This document shows positions 1 through 9,752 of a stretch of 64,000 nucleotides of DNA, one piece after another. Source of the stretch: Forficula auricularia (taxonomy: Eukaryota; Arthropoda; Insecta; Dermaptera; Forficulidae); contig JALMQS010000068.1 in assembly GCA_024734495.1 (NCBI GenBank), forward strand, positions 3,752,802 through 3,816,801. Reading direction: 5' to 3'. Below the pieces are notes generated by a model. That model ran no database searches. It saw only the letters and a program-made list of their open reading frames with translations, and had not been told where the DNA came from. Numbering within the stretch: the stretch's first letter is position 1; each line of letters begins with the position of its first letter. The position numbers and the translations under genes were made by a program.

Positions 1-1125
1 CCTTTCAATTTCAGTAGATATATAATAAAGTAAAGTAAGTATTAAGGAAATCTCTCTGGTGCCCATTCTCTATATGCCCTAATCTGGTGATTATTTTGCT
101 TAAGGGTGATTAGCATTAAATCAAGTATGGACATTTTTAGATGATATTTTAATTACTATTCAAAAATATTTTATTACTAAATATTTTTTGTCAATTGAGA
201 TATTTTCTTGATTGCATAATAATAATTATAGAACGATGATGATAAATTTAATTAAGCCAATGATAGATAAACTAGATGCTTCCAAATCTCGACGTGTTCA
301 TTAATTTGAAAATGCCTAAATCAAAGGAGTCTAAGGAGACCGCGAAATCTTGTACACAATTTGACATGAAACAGTGTACAAATGACGTATGTGTTTATAT
401 TTGTGAGCGTTTCGAGTAATTCAACTTTGAATAGAAGGGCTTGAAATCCTTTGATGCGCGCTATATATATTTGTACTTGTGGATTTTGATCGTGGGAGTA
501 CAGTGGATTTTAGCCCTCTCGCCCTTCCAATGCGAAAAACCACTTGCATGCAAACAAATAGGGACATAAATTGAGTGAGTCTTTGCGGGTATTACTACTA
601 CAACTCTTTACTTTCCCGGACAAGGCAACCGAGAGATCATCAATTTAACATAAAATCGCTTTATTTGTCTCACTATAAATTGCTATTCAAATTGTATTTC
701 GAGAATCTAGAAATTTTATTTAAAAAAAAAAATGCATGAAGAATTAAAAGAGAAATTATTTCATTGATCTATCAAAAAGAAATGAGAAGAATTCAATAAA
801 AAGCGAAGATTCGGTACGCTGCGCAAATTTAGATAATTCAGCCATTATTTTTCTACAAACCTTTTAAACTAGATATGTGAAATTTGGCTCAATGTGTATT
901 TTATTAATATACCATTATAAACTTAAACAAATTTGTTCTCATCATTAAAGCACTCTCAGCATTAAAAATAATTATTTTATTTAAAGAAAAATCAATTTTT
1001 AATTAATATCAAGTCCACTTATTATATTATTATAACTTCAAAAAATAATAAATAAATAAAAGCGATAAAATAATCTACATTTCTTAAAAATTTTCTTTAA
1101 AATATTTAAATAAATTCAAATAAAC
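1..1125. other. AT-rich stretch without a recognisable gene
   Basis: No protein family is recognised here. The only item of note is a 35-codon ORF at 312-419 (+) beginning MPKSKESK. It is Lys/Cys-rich and ends at a TAA, and lies in a slightly less AT-rich patch (about 280-640). At this length a chance ORF is fully plausible and nothing supports translation. Confidence 0.4.
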
Positions 1126-1233
1126 ATTGGAATTAGGTATATAATGTAGTATTATTCGCATCCATAGTAAATTTGTAATAGGATTAGTAGGGAATTGAAC
1201 AAAATTAAAGTATAAACACAGAGTTTCTATTAA

Positions 1234-1281
1234 ATGGATCAGACGTTTCGTCAATTTATTTAGACTTCCTCAGTGGCCAAT
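1234..1281 (-). ncRNA. Hammerhead-like ribozyme core, left arm
   Basis: Reading the minus strand: CTGAGGA (fits CUGANGA), one extra A, a GTC/GAC-closed stem II, then GAAACGTC. ACGU is self-complementary, the arrangement expected for a dimerising hammerhead with minimal stem III and a GUC cleavage site. All core bases are intact. Stem I pairing is weaker than in the right arm. Activity is inferred, not shown. Confidence 0.6.
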
Positions 1282-1409
1282 TTTATCACCCGTTGTCAAA
1301 AAACAATTTCACTATAAGACAAAACAATTTTTGAGCCAAGAATATGTTAAAAAAGATTAATGACGTTTTGTCTTATAGTGAAATTGTTTTTTGGTAATGA
1401 GTGATAAAA

Positions 1410-1455
1410 TGGGCCACTGAGAAAGTCAAAATAAATTGAGGAAACGTCCGGACCA
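1410..1455 (+). ncRNA. Hammerhead-like ribozyme core, right arm (one core substitution)
   Basis: The core reads CTGAGAA instead of CTGAGGA, so the G8 position is A. GAAACGTC follows. Stem I is well supported: TGGGCC before CTGA pairs with GGACCA after GTC with one mismatch. The lost G8 should abolish cleavage, so this is probably a decayed copy of the left-arm ribozyme. Confidence 0.55.
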
Positions 1456-1522
1456 TTTAATAAAAACTCTTTGTTTTTAATTTGGTCCAATTCCCTATTA
1501 TTCCTATTACAAATTGGAATTA

Positions 1523-2036
1523 TACATACATAATATTATAGATTTTAATGGTTCGAAAATGTTTCTGGAATATTCTGAATTAAACAATTCTGAAGCTACT
1601 TCTGAAATAAATTTTATTAATAGGCGATCAAAAATTTTAAAAATTGAAAAAAATTAATCATGGATCATGTACTTTGTGACTAAAATTTAAAGAAATTCAA
1701 AAAATAGAGTTAACCTCATTGGCCTATGAAAGACTCAATTATTCAAACAAAATTTTGCAGTACTATAATAAAAAGTTTAACAATTTGAAAGTATGAGTTT
1801 AAAAATAATTTATTTCTTAAGATTCAATAAAAATTCATCTTCTTATTCAGTTCCACAAAACATGCAGTGTAAAAAATTAATTTCATTAAAAATTCCGAAA
1901 TAAGATTAAACTGAAATGTAAATTCTTTGTAGAAAGTCACCTTCCATAATTAGTAAAGTTTCTTCTACAAGAGAAAGTGATATTAATAAACTCAAAATGA
2001 AAAAAAAAATGAAAATTAAATTAAATGAGAAAGTTA
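1523..2036. other. AT-rich unassigned sequence
   Basis: I see no ORF of interest, no inverted repeat and no RNA motif here beyond short A/T runs. Confidence 0.5.
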
Positions 2037-2318
2037 AAAAACGTATTCGGAATGGAAAGGATTGATAATTTAATCAAATGTTTATGACGCCAGAATCCTG
2101 GAAGCAGCAAGATTAGTAGTAGTAGGAGAAGAAGTAGCAAAGTATTTATAAGGAAGCATAACCATTTCCCAAAAATCTATAATTTAAGAAACGATTTCAA
2201 ATAGGAAAATTTAAATCGTACTTTCTGAGTAAGAAAGAAAATGCGAAAAATAAATTCCCAAGGGTGAGTGGGGATGAGGGGATGATTGGGTGGGAACCAC
2301 GAAGTTGATGATCATTTC
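2037..2318. repeat. Segmental duplication, copy 1
   Basis: Shares a colinear segment with 4853-5136: an ACGTATTCG start, an ATGGAAAGGATTGATAATT block, an AGTAGTAGTA/AGTAGCAAAGTAT block, a TATA-like TTATAAGGAAGC, ACCATTTC.CAAA.ATCTATAA and TTAAGAAACGATTTCA. The offset is about 2.8 kb and the mariner lies between the copies. Frames are not conserved between copies, so this is not coding. A duplicated regulatory block or an old repeat are both possible. Confidence 0.7.
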
Positions 2319-2374
2319 GTTTCTTTATTGAATCTATGAAATCTGAAAAAATATATTATGTTAATTTACCTATA

Positions 2375-2699
2375 GTAATAAAAGAAAAGTAAAAATATTT
2401 TTTGAAAAATTATTATTTACTATGAATTATAGGTCACTTGTTTCACGTGTAAGAAATAAAAGAGAGAGTTTTCTCAATATATATATTTCGGAAAATATTT
2501 TCTGTATCTCCTGATGAAGGGGTTGACAACCCGAAATATATAATATATTGAGAAAAATCTCTCTTTTATTTCTTACACGTGGAAACAAGTGACCCAGTGA
2601 ATAACTCATAGTAAATAATAATTTTCCAAAAAATATTTCTACTTTTCTTTTATTAAAATATGTTTTACCTTGCACCAAAACCAGACTTTCTAAAAATTA
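2375..2699. mobile_element. Family A hammerhead hairpin element, copy 1
   Basis: TTACCTATA at 2366-2374 and 2700-2708 is a 9-bp TSD. Arms of about 120 bp pair across a loop centred near 2505. They contain the family signature GTCACTTGTTTCA on the left arm and its complement on the right. The right end carries the unpaired tail read on the minus strand as GGT..TGGTGCAAGGTAAAAC, shared with the copies at 5.8, 9.7, 11.2 and 60.8 kb. The right arm has an intact ribozyme core; the left arm keeps only the 3' half. The long minus-strand ORF over it is a by-product of the palindrome. Confidence 0.8.
2507..2553 (+). ncRNA. Hammerhead-like ribozyme, intact core
   Basis: CTGATGA at 2511-2517 is followed by a GGGTT/AACCC stem II with GAC loop and GAAA at 2533-2536. 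An AU-only stem III ends in ATT at the predicted NUH cleavage site. Stem I is TCTC (2507-2510) paired with GAGA (2550-2553). There is one extra base between A9 and stem II, as in every copy in this window. Confidence 0.7.
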
Positions 2700-2836
2700 T
2701 TACCTATATTATTAAAAATATACAAGTTTCCTTTGGATTTTTAAATAAATTGGAAAAGTTAAAAACAGTAAAAATAAATTATTATTTAAGAATAAAAAAT
2801 TATACAAATATATATATAGTGTATAATGTATAAGTA

Positions 2837-4100
2837 GCACATGGGCTGAAAAATTCCGGGTCTAACACATACATTGCGCTAACTTTTTTGAATTCACCTC
2901 TTTTTCAGTTAATACCAACCTTCAAAAGACAGCTGTCAAAATTTCATGATATTCTATTCATTAGTTTGTAAGTTATAGTGCTAAGAGTGACGCTTTTTAG
3001 AGCAATAGATCAAAAACAATTTTGGGGTTTTAATTTTACACTGCTTCTTGATGGGAAAAAATACCGTTCGAGCTAAGCAATGGCTTGAATAGTGTTATGG
3101 GAACTCCTCTCTATCAGAAACAACAATAAAACGTTGATTTGCTGACTTCAAACGTGGTCGTATGGACGCCGATGATGCAGAACGCAGTGGACGTCCAAAT
3201 GAGGCGGAAACAACAGAAAACATCAAAAAATCCTCAAAATCGTTTTGAATGATCGAAAAGTGAAGCTGCGTGAGTTAGCTGACATTGTAAAGATATCAAA
3301 AAAATTGTTGGCTTTATATTACATGAGCATTTGAGTATGAGAAAGCTCTGTTCAAAGTGGGTGCCGCGCTTGCTCATTGTTGACCAAAAACAACAACGTT
3401 TTTATGATTCTGAGCAGTGTTTGGAAATGTTTGGAATTTTTGCATCGATATGTGACAATGGATGAAACATGGATCCATCACTTCACTCCGAAATCAAAAC
3501 GATCGTCATCTGAGTGGACAGCAACTGGTGAACCTCGTCCAAAGCGCCCAAAAGCACAACAATCGGCTGGAAAGGTTATGGTCTCGGTATTTTGAGATAT
3601 GCGTGGTGTAATATTCATCGACTATCTTGAGAAGGGAAATACCATCAACAGTGAATATTATATAGCGTTATTGGAGCGTTTGAAGGCCGAAATTGCAAAG
3701 AAACGGCCCCATTTGAAGAAGAAAAAAGTGCTGTTTCATCAAGACAACGCACTGTTATAAGTCAATCAAAACAATGGCAAAACTATATGAATTGAACTTC
3801 GAATTGCTCCCACATCCTCTGTATTTGCCAGATTTGGCTCCCAGCGACTACTGGCTGTTCGCAGAACTCAAAAAAAATGCTCGGCGGTAAAAAATTTCGA
3901 ACGAATGAACAGGTTATCGCTGAAACTGAGGCCTATTTTGAGGCAAAAGATAAATCATTCTACAAAAATGGTATCGAAATGTTAGAGCGGCGCTCGAATG
4001 ATTGCGTTGCTCTTGATGGAGATTACGTTGATGAATAAAGCTAATTTTGAACAAAAAACGTGTTTTCTTTGTTAGGCCCGGGACTTTTAACCCCATGTGT
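2837..4100 (+). mobile_element. Full-length mariner element (inactive)
   Basis: Terminal inverted repeats of about 29 bp match with few mismatches (left CACATGGGCTGAAAAATTCC; right, complemented, CACATGGGGTTAAAAGTCCC). The insertion is flanked by the TA dinucleotides 2835-2836 and 4101-4102, the invariant Tc1/mariner target duplication. At 1264 bp it has the usual mariner length, and one transposase relic fills it. Both ends are intact, so it could still be mobilised in trans even though its own transposase is broken. Confidence 0.95.
3022..4038 (+). pseudogene. Mariner transposase, DD34D type, multiply disrupted
   Basis: Transposases of this family cut the element at its TIRs and reinsert it at TA. 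In order one can read an N-terminal helix-turn-helix region (GKNTVRAKQWLE, then FKRGRMDADDAERSGRP), the MDETWIHHFTP motif with the first catalytic Asp at 3461-3463, SAGKVMVSVF, DYLEKGNTINSEYY, VLFHQDNA with the second Asp at 3743-3745, and LAPSDYWLF with the third Asp at 3846-3848. Asp2 and Asp3 are 103 nt apart: the 34-residue spacing of mariners plus one base of frameshift. It resembles the irritans/mori-type group. Damage includes in-frame stops near 3088 and 3136, a Trp-to-stop at about 3594, a stop and frameshift just after HQDNA, and another frameshift near 3875. The C-terminus ends with TAA at 4036-4038. All three catalytic residues survive but no full frame does. Confidence 0.93.
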
Positions 4101-4102
4101 TA

Positions 4103-4852
4103 TATAATAAAAAAAAATTAGTACAAACTATAATATTTAAACTAAAAGACCCATAAGAGTTCAAGCTTTTCTATAGTATATTAGGTTACGGCCCTGGAGT
4201 AGAGAATAGAGAGTAGAGAGTACTTTGGCTTATATCTATATCTATATTTAATAATAATAATCGGCTTACGACGGTGATGACGGCGTGATCTCTCTGTTTG
4301 GCTAAAGAGATCGAATGGAGGTCAGTGAGTGGCCATGCTTAAGCAATGCGTTAAATAAATACGTCGGAGTTAATAATTTAAAATCTAAAATTTTCAAACA
4401 CGCCGATTCTGGCATGCAATATATTAAAGAGAATATAAAATATTGCATGTCAGAGTATATTTTTCTCTCGAGAGCCGAACTAACAAGTCCGGCAAGCGTG
4501 TTAATACTCGGGTTCAACTCCTGAGGGGACAAAGCCCTCTGATATACAATGTAAAAATATTCTACTAAAATCTTAGATTTTTGACTTTAATTTTATATAT
4601 TTGGTTTTCACCTTGAGTAGTTGTATTTTTGAAAAAAATGCATATAAGTTTCAAAAAAAGATACTCAAACCTTCGGGTTAATTATTTTAAATCTTTTATA
4701 TTTATTTTATACTCGATTATTTGTTTGCGTTTTACAATTTTTTTTAAATAAACATCTAGCTTAATTAAGAGATTTTTCTAAAGAGATTCGACAAGAGAAA
4801 AGTAGAAATAATAAATAAATTAAAAAATGAGATGAGAAGTTTAAAAAATGAC
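4103..4852. other. Unassigned, with a small hairpin and tRNA-like scrap
   Basis: A 20-bp-class inverted repeat (GGCATGCAATAT at about 4412 with ATATTGCATG at about 4440) sits before a GGTTCAACTCCTGA motif at about 4510 and GGGACAAAGCCCTC. The last pieces resemble the family B hairpins found at 27.8, 31.6, 34.1, 40.4 and 51.9 kb. The overlapping ORFs on both strands across 4302-4532 are products of this palindrome. Confidence 0.45.
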
Positions 4853-5136
4853 TAAAACGTATTCGAAAATGGAAAGGATTGATAATTCAATGAAATGTCT
4901 ATGATGCGATCGCTCTGGCAACAGCAATCCTATTAATAGTAGTAGTATTAGTAGAAGTAGCAAAGTATATAAGGAAGCACCTCGCTCACAACCATTTCGC
5001 AAAGATCTATAATTTAAGAAACGATTTCAGCTGGGAAATGTGATTCGCACTTTCTGGATGAGAAAGAGAGAAGGCGAAAAATGTCTTCGCGGGGGGGGGG
5101 GGCTGGAACCACCAAGTTGAAAGATCATCGAGGGAA
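4853..5136. repeat. Segmental duplication, copy 2
   Basis: Partner of 2037-2318 (see there). This copy has TATATAAGGAAGC, a 12-15 nt G run at about 5089-5102, and lies upstream of a CTATAAATAG motif on the minus strand (about 5281-5292). That motif is a good TATA box, but no gene downstream of it is recognised. Confidence 0.7.
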
Positions 5137-5569
5137 AACGATACGATTTTAAAGGCAATCTCATCTTGAAACTCGTTGAATTGTAATGATTCATCTAGGG
5201 AATATCCCTCTACGATTGTAAGCCACCCCCTGCCCACAGCCCCCCCGACAACCCTCCCTTTAGCCTTTTGCGCCATGCTCTCTATTTATAGCATGGACAG
5301 CATGTTAATCCAATCATCAAATAATCACATCACTCTCTCCTCTCTCTGAGGCTCTTTGTAATTAATAAAAGGATTTGGGTTTCGGTTTTTGTTCAGCTCA
5401 AGATTAAACAAAACAGTAAAATAGATTTTAAAGCATGAATTTAACCCTTTGTTTTGCTATTGTGCTTTATTTTTTAGTATCGTTTGAGGGTTGTTTCAAT
5501 TACCTTTCTCTAAGAAACCGTTTATTTCATAGGGTTAAAGAGTACCTACAGGCATCCAGATAAAAGAAA
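5137..5569. other. Unassigned sequence
   Basis: I see no coding or repeat signal other than the minus-strand TATA-like CTATAAATAG at about 5281-5292 and a short CT-rich run at 5330-5350. Confidence 0.4.
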
Positions 5570-5622
5570 AATACTCGACGTTTTGATTAAATTTTCAAAA
5601 TTTTCCTCAGAACTTGAGAGTA
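5570..5622 (-). ncRNA. Degenerate hammerhead-like core
   Basis: On the minus strand CTGAGGA (complement of 5604-5610) is followed by a long AAATTTT/AAAATTT stem II, then AAAACGTC where GAAACGTC is expected. Loss of G12, the proposed general base, predicts inactivity. There is no partner arm nearby, so this is a solitary relic of the family E type. Confidence 0.4.
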
Positions 5623-5666
5623 ATCGTTTATTTCAATTTATTTTATCATTTAATTTTTAGGTGCAA

Positions 5667-5709
5667 AAGGAGTCAGGTTGGCCTAGTGGTTAAAGTGAAT
5701 GCCTTCTAA
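5667..5709 (+). mobile_element. SINE 5' part (interrupted), tRNA-derived
   Basis: GGCCTAGTGGTTAAAGTG is a near-perfect RNA polymerase III A box. The unit is cut after TGCCTTCTAA and resumes at 6408 with the same ten bases, so the 698 bp between are a later insertion. Confidence 0.7.
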
Positions 5710-5808
5710 TCTTAAAATAAAATAAAATATGTAAATATTTAGATTAAGGATAATAAAAAATTGTATGAAAAACTTAATTATACTCATATTTGTAAATATT
5801 ATTTATTA

Positions 5809-6203
5809 ATAATTAGTAGAGATTGTGGTGTTAGTGCAAGGTGAAACATCTTTAATAAAGCTAAAGATACATAAATAAATACTATATTAAATATTGATTT
5901 GCCAGATATAAATATTTTGGTCATTTTCATTTCATATAAAATCAAAAAATTAAAAGATGCAAAATTTTCTTTTTCAATATATTTCGCTATCAAATTATCT
6001 ACAGAGGGAAGTAAGCAGAAAATAACTTATTTTATTTATTTTCTGTACTTCCTGAAGATGGGTTGATAGCCCGAAATATATATATTGAAAAAGAAAATTT
6101 TTTGCATCTTTTAATTTTTTGATTTTAATGTGAAACAAGTGACCAAGAATCCTTAACTCATAGTAAATCAATATTAAATATAATATTTATTTACTCTTAT
6201 CTT
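5809..6203. mobile_element. Family A hammerhead hairpin element, copy 2
   Basis: TATTATTTATTA at 5797-5808 and 6204-6215 is a 12-bp TSD. The left end has the unpaired tail AGTAGAGATTGTGGTGTTAG followed by TGCAAGGTGAAAC. Long arms (about 5840-6000 and 6060-6203) pair, with GTGAAACAAGTGACC on the right. The right arm has an intact ribozyme core. The left arm's equivalent reads CTGTAGA on the minus strand (about 5967-6010) and is decayed. Confidence 0.82.
6047..6089 (+). ncRNA. Hammerhead-like ribozyme, intact core
   Basis: CTGAAGA at 6052-6058, one extra T, GGGTTGATAGCCC as stem II, GAAA at 6073-6076, an AU stem III ending ATT, then GAA pairing with TTC just before the core. Cleavage is predicted between 6086 and 6087. 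Confidence 0.7.
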
Positions 6204-6407
6204 TATTATTTATTATTATGAAGAAAATTAAAATATATTAGTAATGTAAGCTCATAGGGCAGGAAACTATTTATAAAGAACAATAAAAAACAATCGTAAA
6301 TTTCATATAATCATGTATATCTGTTGTACTTGTAGTGTACTGATTTACAATGTTGTATCTGTAAATATTAAAATTATAAATAAAATGTTTTTGAATTGAA
6401 ATTGAAT

Positions 6408-6595
6408 TGCCTTCTAAACAAGCTACCGCGGGTTCAAGCCCGACTCTCTGTAAATATTAAACAGACTATAATCTCATTCCTTCGGGAAGGCAATGGAAAA
6501 CCACCCCTGGAAAATTATAATGGAGATGATACTCTTCATAGTAATCGCCGACGCTAGGAATCGAGTATAGCACTTGAAGAAGATAGATGCAAAGA
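6408..6595 (+). mobile_element. SINE 3' part (continuation of 5667-5709)
   Basis: Resumes with TGCCTTCTAA and contains GGTTCAAGCCC, a polymerase III B box about 30 nt downstream of the A box once the insertion is discounted. The body follows (CCTTCGGGAAGGCAATGG is a small hairpin, then GGAGATGATACTCTTC). The true 3' end is not clear. Confidence 0.65.
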
Positions 6596-7036
6596 AACGT
6601 TTTTGGAATTCAAACATCAAATAAATTAGAGGAAAATCTGAAAACAATTTCTAGTCATGGTACACTCTCTACAAATTTTGGAGATTTGGTAATTTTTTGT
6701 CAACATGTGCTACCACCTGTGTGAGAGCTTCCCAAATAATGATTCATTATTTTTCTATATTTTTCAACCTGAAGTTCTGAAGCAAAAAAAAAAACATAAA
6801 ATATAATTCTTTGCAAATTTTGGAACTAGAACGAACTTTTTTTGACTTTCGGTTCTTGTATTATCGTGGATATCAGAATCCAGACAGACGGATAAAAAAT
6901 TAGTATTGAAAATATTTAAAGTTGGTAATAAATTTTCTAATTGATATCAGACTTGAGTTTCGCATTTCTTTGGGGTTTATTTGAGATTTTTCAATTTTGA
7001 GGTAGTTTGAGTCAGCTTTAAAAAAAATTACAAAAA

Positions 7037-7746
7037 ATGTTTAACAATTTCAAATGCTTCGACATTGAGGCCCGAAGGTCCCATCATCGAATGTTCTTTT
7101 TTTTAATTTTTAACTTAATCCTCTTATTTTGCTAAGGGGAAAAATTGATTTTAAGGTAGTAAGTATTTAATTATACAAATATTCAAAAACTATCCTATTC
7201 TCGACAAACTATTTAAATACATATTATTATTTTTCAATGAAATAGATGACACCGTTAACAATTATTTTTTGTTAATTTGAAACTACCTTCTGAACATTTT
7301 CAAATTAAATAAAAGTAATCAAACTTCTGACGTCACACTTCGGGTCATACTAGAATGTTCAATTTATGATTGACTATTTAATATTTTAAAAAATGTTTAA
7401 CAATTTCAAATACTTCGACATTGAGGCCCGAAGGTCCCACCATCGAATGTTCATTTTTTTTTTAATTTTTACAGTCCTTATTTTGCTAAGAGGAAAAAAA
7501 GATTTTGAGGTAGTAAGTATTTAATTATACAATTATTCAAAAACTACCCTATATTCGAAAAACTATTTAAATATTATTTATTTTCCAATTACGTATTCCT
7601 ACAATGAAATAGATGACACTGTAAACAATTATTTTTTGTTAATTTGAAACTACCTTCTGAACATTTGCAAATGAAATAAAAGTAAATAAACTTCTGACGT
7701 CACACTTCGGGTCATACTAGAATTTTCAATTTATTATTGACTATTT
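7037..7746. repeat. Tandem duplication, unit about 356 bp
   Basis: Unit 1 (about 7037-7392) and unit 2 (about 7393-7746) share TGTTTAACAATTTCAAAT, GACATTGAGGCCCGAAGGTCC, TTCTGACGTCACACTTCGGG and ATTGACTATTT in the same order, with roughly 90% identity by eye. There is no ORF. Unit 1 ends in GACTATTTAATATTTT, which is the empty site for the MITE that interrupts the end of unit 2. Confidence 0.85.
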
Positions 7747-8050
7747 CTTAGACCATGAAATATATAGACACGCCCCCTGCTACTCTCCACACAGAGTGAA
7801 GTGAGGCCTGCAGATGACGTCACCTTCTCGCATAAATATTTTGGTATATTAATTTAATATTAATTTGCAATTATTGGAATCGAAAAATAAATAATCTAAA
7901 CTACGATAAATTTATCTCAATTTTTAATAATTCCTATAGTGGCCATGCTATTTCTGGGTGTTCCTACCTACAGATAACGTCACGTTCTCTAGGTGATGTT
8001 GGCCTCACCAAATCGACACCAGGGCGTGTCTATATATTTCATGGTCTAAG
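7747..8050. mobile_element. hAT-like MITE, 304 bp, with 8-bp TSD
   Basis: Perfect terminal repeats (CTTAGACCATGAAATATATA at the left and its complement at the right) extend into GACACGCCC. GACTATTT is duplicated at 7739-7746 and 8051-8058. The unoccupied version of this target is present in the tandem copy at 7372-7379, which fixes both boundaries. Eight-bp duplications suggest the hAT superfamily, though P-type elements also make 8 bp. There is no coding sequence. Confidence 0.9.
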
Positions 8051-8293
8051 GACTATTTAATATTTAAATACAAAAAATATTGATTGTATATTTTAAATTA
8101 AACTATTAATAATTAATATTTAGCGTAATAAAATTAATTTTTTAAGCCTATTATTCCTGCCCACTTGTACCGGTTTTCATATCAAGTAAATTTTTCACTG
8201 TATGATGAAATTTTCTAGGGACGCAAGTAGATGTTTATACATTAAAAATTAAATACTTTAAATATTTAATTATTCCATTTTCACTTTCTATTA

Positions 8294-8633
8294 AAAAAAA
8301 ATAAAAAAAAAAAAAATAAAATAAAAAAAAAAAATCTCTGGCTCGACAACCCTTCATGGGTCTTGGCCTACTGAATTGGTTGCTGTCCTAATTGGAAACA
8401 GTACCGAGGGGTCAAGTGGTTAGCTCAACGCACATCTACAACCTTCGTTTCAGTTTTCTTAACCGAGATTCGCTACTTCTCAATCAAGCAGCTACTCATT
8501 TATCCTCACGAGGCTGAGTGAACCCCGTTCCAGACCCTATACTTACAGAAAAATTTCTGAGCATAGCCGGGAATCGAACCCGGGACCTCCGGGTTGCCAG
8601 TCAGTTACTCTGACCATTAGACCACGGAGGCGG
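8294..8633 (-). mobile_element. tRNA-derived SINE with 14-bp TSD
   Basis: TTCACTTTCTATTA occurs at 8280-8293 and 8634-8647 as a perfect 14-bp TSD. Reading minus, the head has GTGGTCTAATGGTCAGAG (A box) and GGGTTCGATTCCCGG (B box with T-arm-like pairing), then a roughly 220-bp body, and it ends in GTTGTCGAGCCAGAGA followed by a T-rich TTTATTTT tail. The acceptor-stem halves do not pair, so it is not a tRNA gene. Mobilisation by a LINE is inferred. Confidence 0.9.
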
Positions 8634-8647
8634 TTCACTTTCTATTA

Positions 8648-9643
8648 TATTTAAAATTTATAAATTAAATTACTCTATTTTTTGGTGGATTCTTTCTGTA
8701 CTTGATAAATATTATTATTAGAATCCAAATTATATTTATTATTAATAGGACCTTTTAACAAAGTAAATATTTTAAGTAAGCAAAAACTCTTATTTTTTTT
8801 CCTTGTTATGGATCTAATTTTAAAATAAATATTTTTTTAAATCTATAATTAAATAAACATTGTTTACTTAATTTTTCATCCTGATTTCAGAAATAATAGA
8901 ATAAAATTTTAAATAAATTAACAAATGAAAACAAATTTTTGTATATTTCAAAAAATACCCGACACTGTTTGTTCTGATTTCTAAATGATTTTGACAAGGA
9001 AAAAATTATAACTTTATTCTAATAAATATTAAATTTCAAATAATTTATAAATATAGATTTTTTTCTAAAAAATTAGAAAAAATAGATAATTACTACCCCT
9101 TAAACTTAAAGTCAAGTTAAATTTTCAGGAAAAAACAAAAGGCTTTTTTTGAACAAACAATTTAAAAAAATACAATTCATAATTAGAATAATAATGTATT
9201 TATTTTAATCTTGTTCGTATTATTATTTTATATATTATAATATTGTTATCAGAAGTTTTGGATAACACAACTCTAATTTTTAAAAAGACTATGATTTCTT
9301 TCTTTATTGAAAATTCAAATTTTTTTTTGATTCTAAGACACTAAGTTTCAAGTAACTCTAGTAAGAAAATAAAATATTTCTATTACTTCTTAAAATCAAC
9401 AACTCGCCTAGGATTCTTGTGCCCAATCAGGAAATGCTGAAAACAATTCGAATAATTCATATTTATATGAAGTAATTAGAGAATGGGATTCTGATTTACC
9501 CTAGAAAATAATCTTACTTATGTCATTATACGAAACTTTATTTTATTCTCGATTTGCTTGAGTTTTTCGATCTTTATAAAAAATTGCTGGTCAAATTAGC
9601 TATGTCCCAAATAACAGAATGAGCTTTTAATTTTGGTTTTATA
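8648..9643. other. AT-rich unassigned sequence
   Basis: Dominated by A/T; no ORF, inverted repeat or RNA motif stands out. Confidence 0.5.
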
Positions 9644-9654
9644 TATCGTATATA

Positions 9655-9741
9655 TAAAGATAAGAGTAAATAAAATATTTATTTACTCTTTAGTTTATGA
9701 AAGATGTTTCACCTTGCACCAACACCACAATCTCTACTGAT
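9655..9741 (-). mobile_element. Miniature family A element (87 bp, no ribozyme)
   Basis: TATCGTATATA at 9644-9654 and 9742-9752 is an 11-bp TSD. Between lie just 87 bp. Read minus, it has the family tail (AGTAGAGATTGTGGTGTTGG then TGCAAGGTGAAACATC), a short palindrome around AAGAGTAAAT/ATTTACTCTT and the family end TATCTTTA. All of the ribozyme-bearing middle is absent, yet the copy has a clean TSD, so it inserted in this form or lost its core precisely afterwards. Confidence 0.8.
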
Positions 9742-9752
9742 TATCGTATATA

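Larger units (their letters stand above)
1136..1512. mobile_element. Inverted-repeat element with two hammerhead-like cores (family E)
   Basis: The direct repeat ATTGGAATTA at 1126-1135 and 1513-1522 is a 10-bp target-site duplication. Inside are long inverted arms (about 1170-1300 and 1370-1512) around a short loop, plus a roughly 35-bp asymmetric tail on the left that has no partner on the right. Each arm carries the same ribozyme-like core, so they face head to head. The TSD length and the single unpaired tail argue for retroposition rather than a cut-and-paste MITE. No ORF lies inside; it would depend on another element for movement. Confidence 0.75.
5710..6407 (+). mobile_element. Retroelement insertion ending in TTGAAT-type tail, probable LINE 3' end
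   Basis: Flanked by TGCCTTCTAA at 5700-5709 and 6408-6417, a 10-bp TSD within the SINE. It ends in AATAAAATG then TTGAATTGAAATTGAAT, a short repeat tail typical of 5'-truncated non-LTR elements. No coding part remains. A hairpin element later inserted into it at 5809-6203. Confidence 0.6.

Noticed and set aside
5007..5276. 89-codon minus ORF beginning MAQKAKGRVVGG downstream of a TATA box
   Set aside because: The ATG is only about 10 nt from the TATA, and the frame is not kept in the duplicated copy at 2.0-2.3 kb.
8560..8635. Candidate tRNA gene on the minus strand with good A and B boxes
   Set aside because: Acceptor halves do not pair and the sequence continues into a body, T-rich tail and 14-bp TSD, so it is a SINE head.
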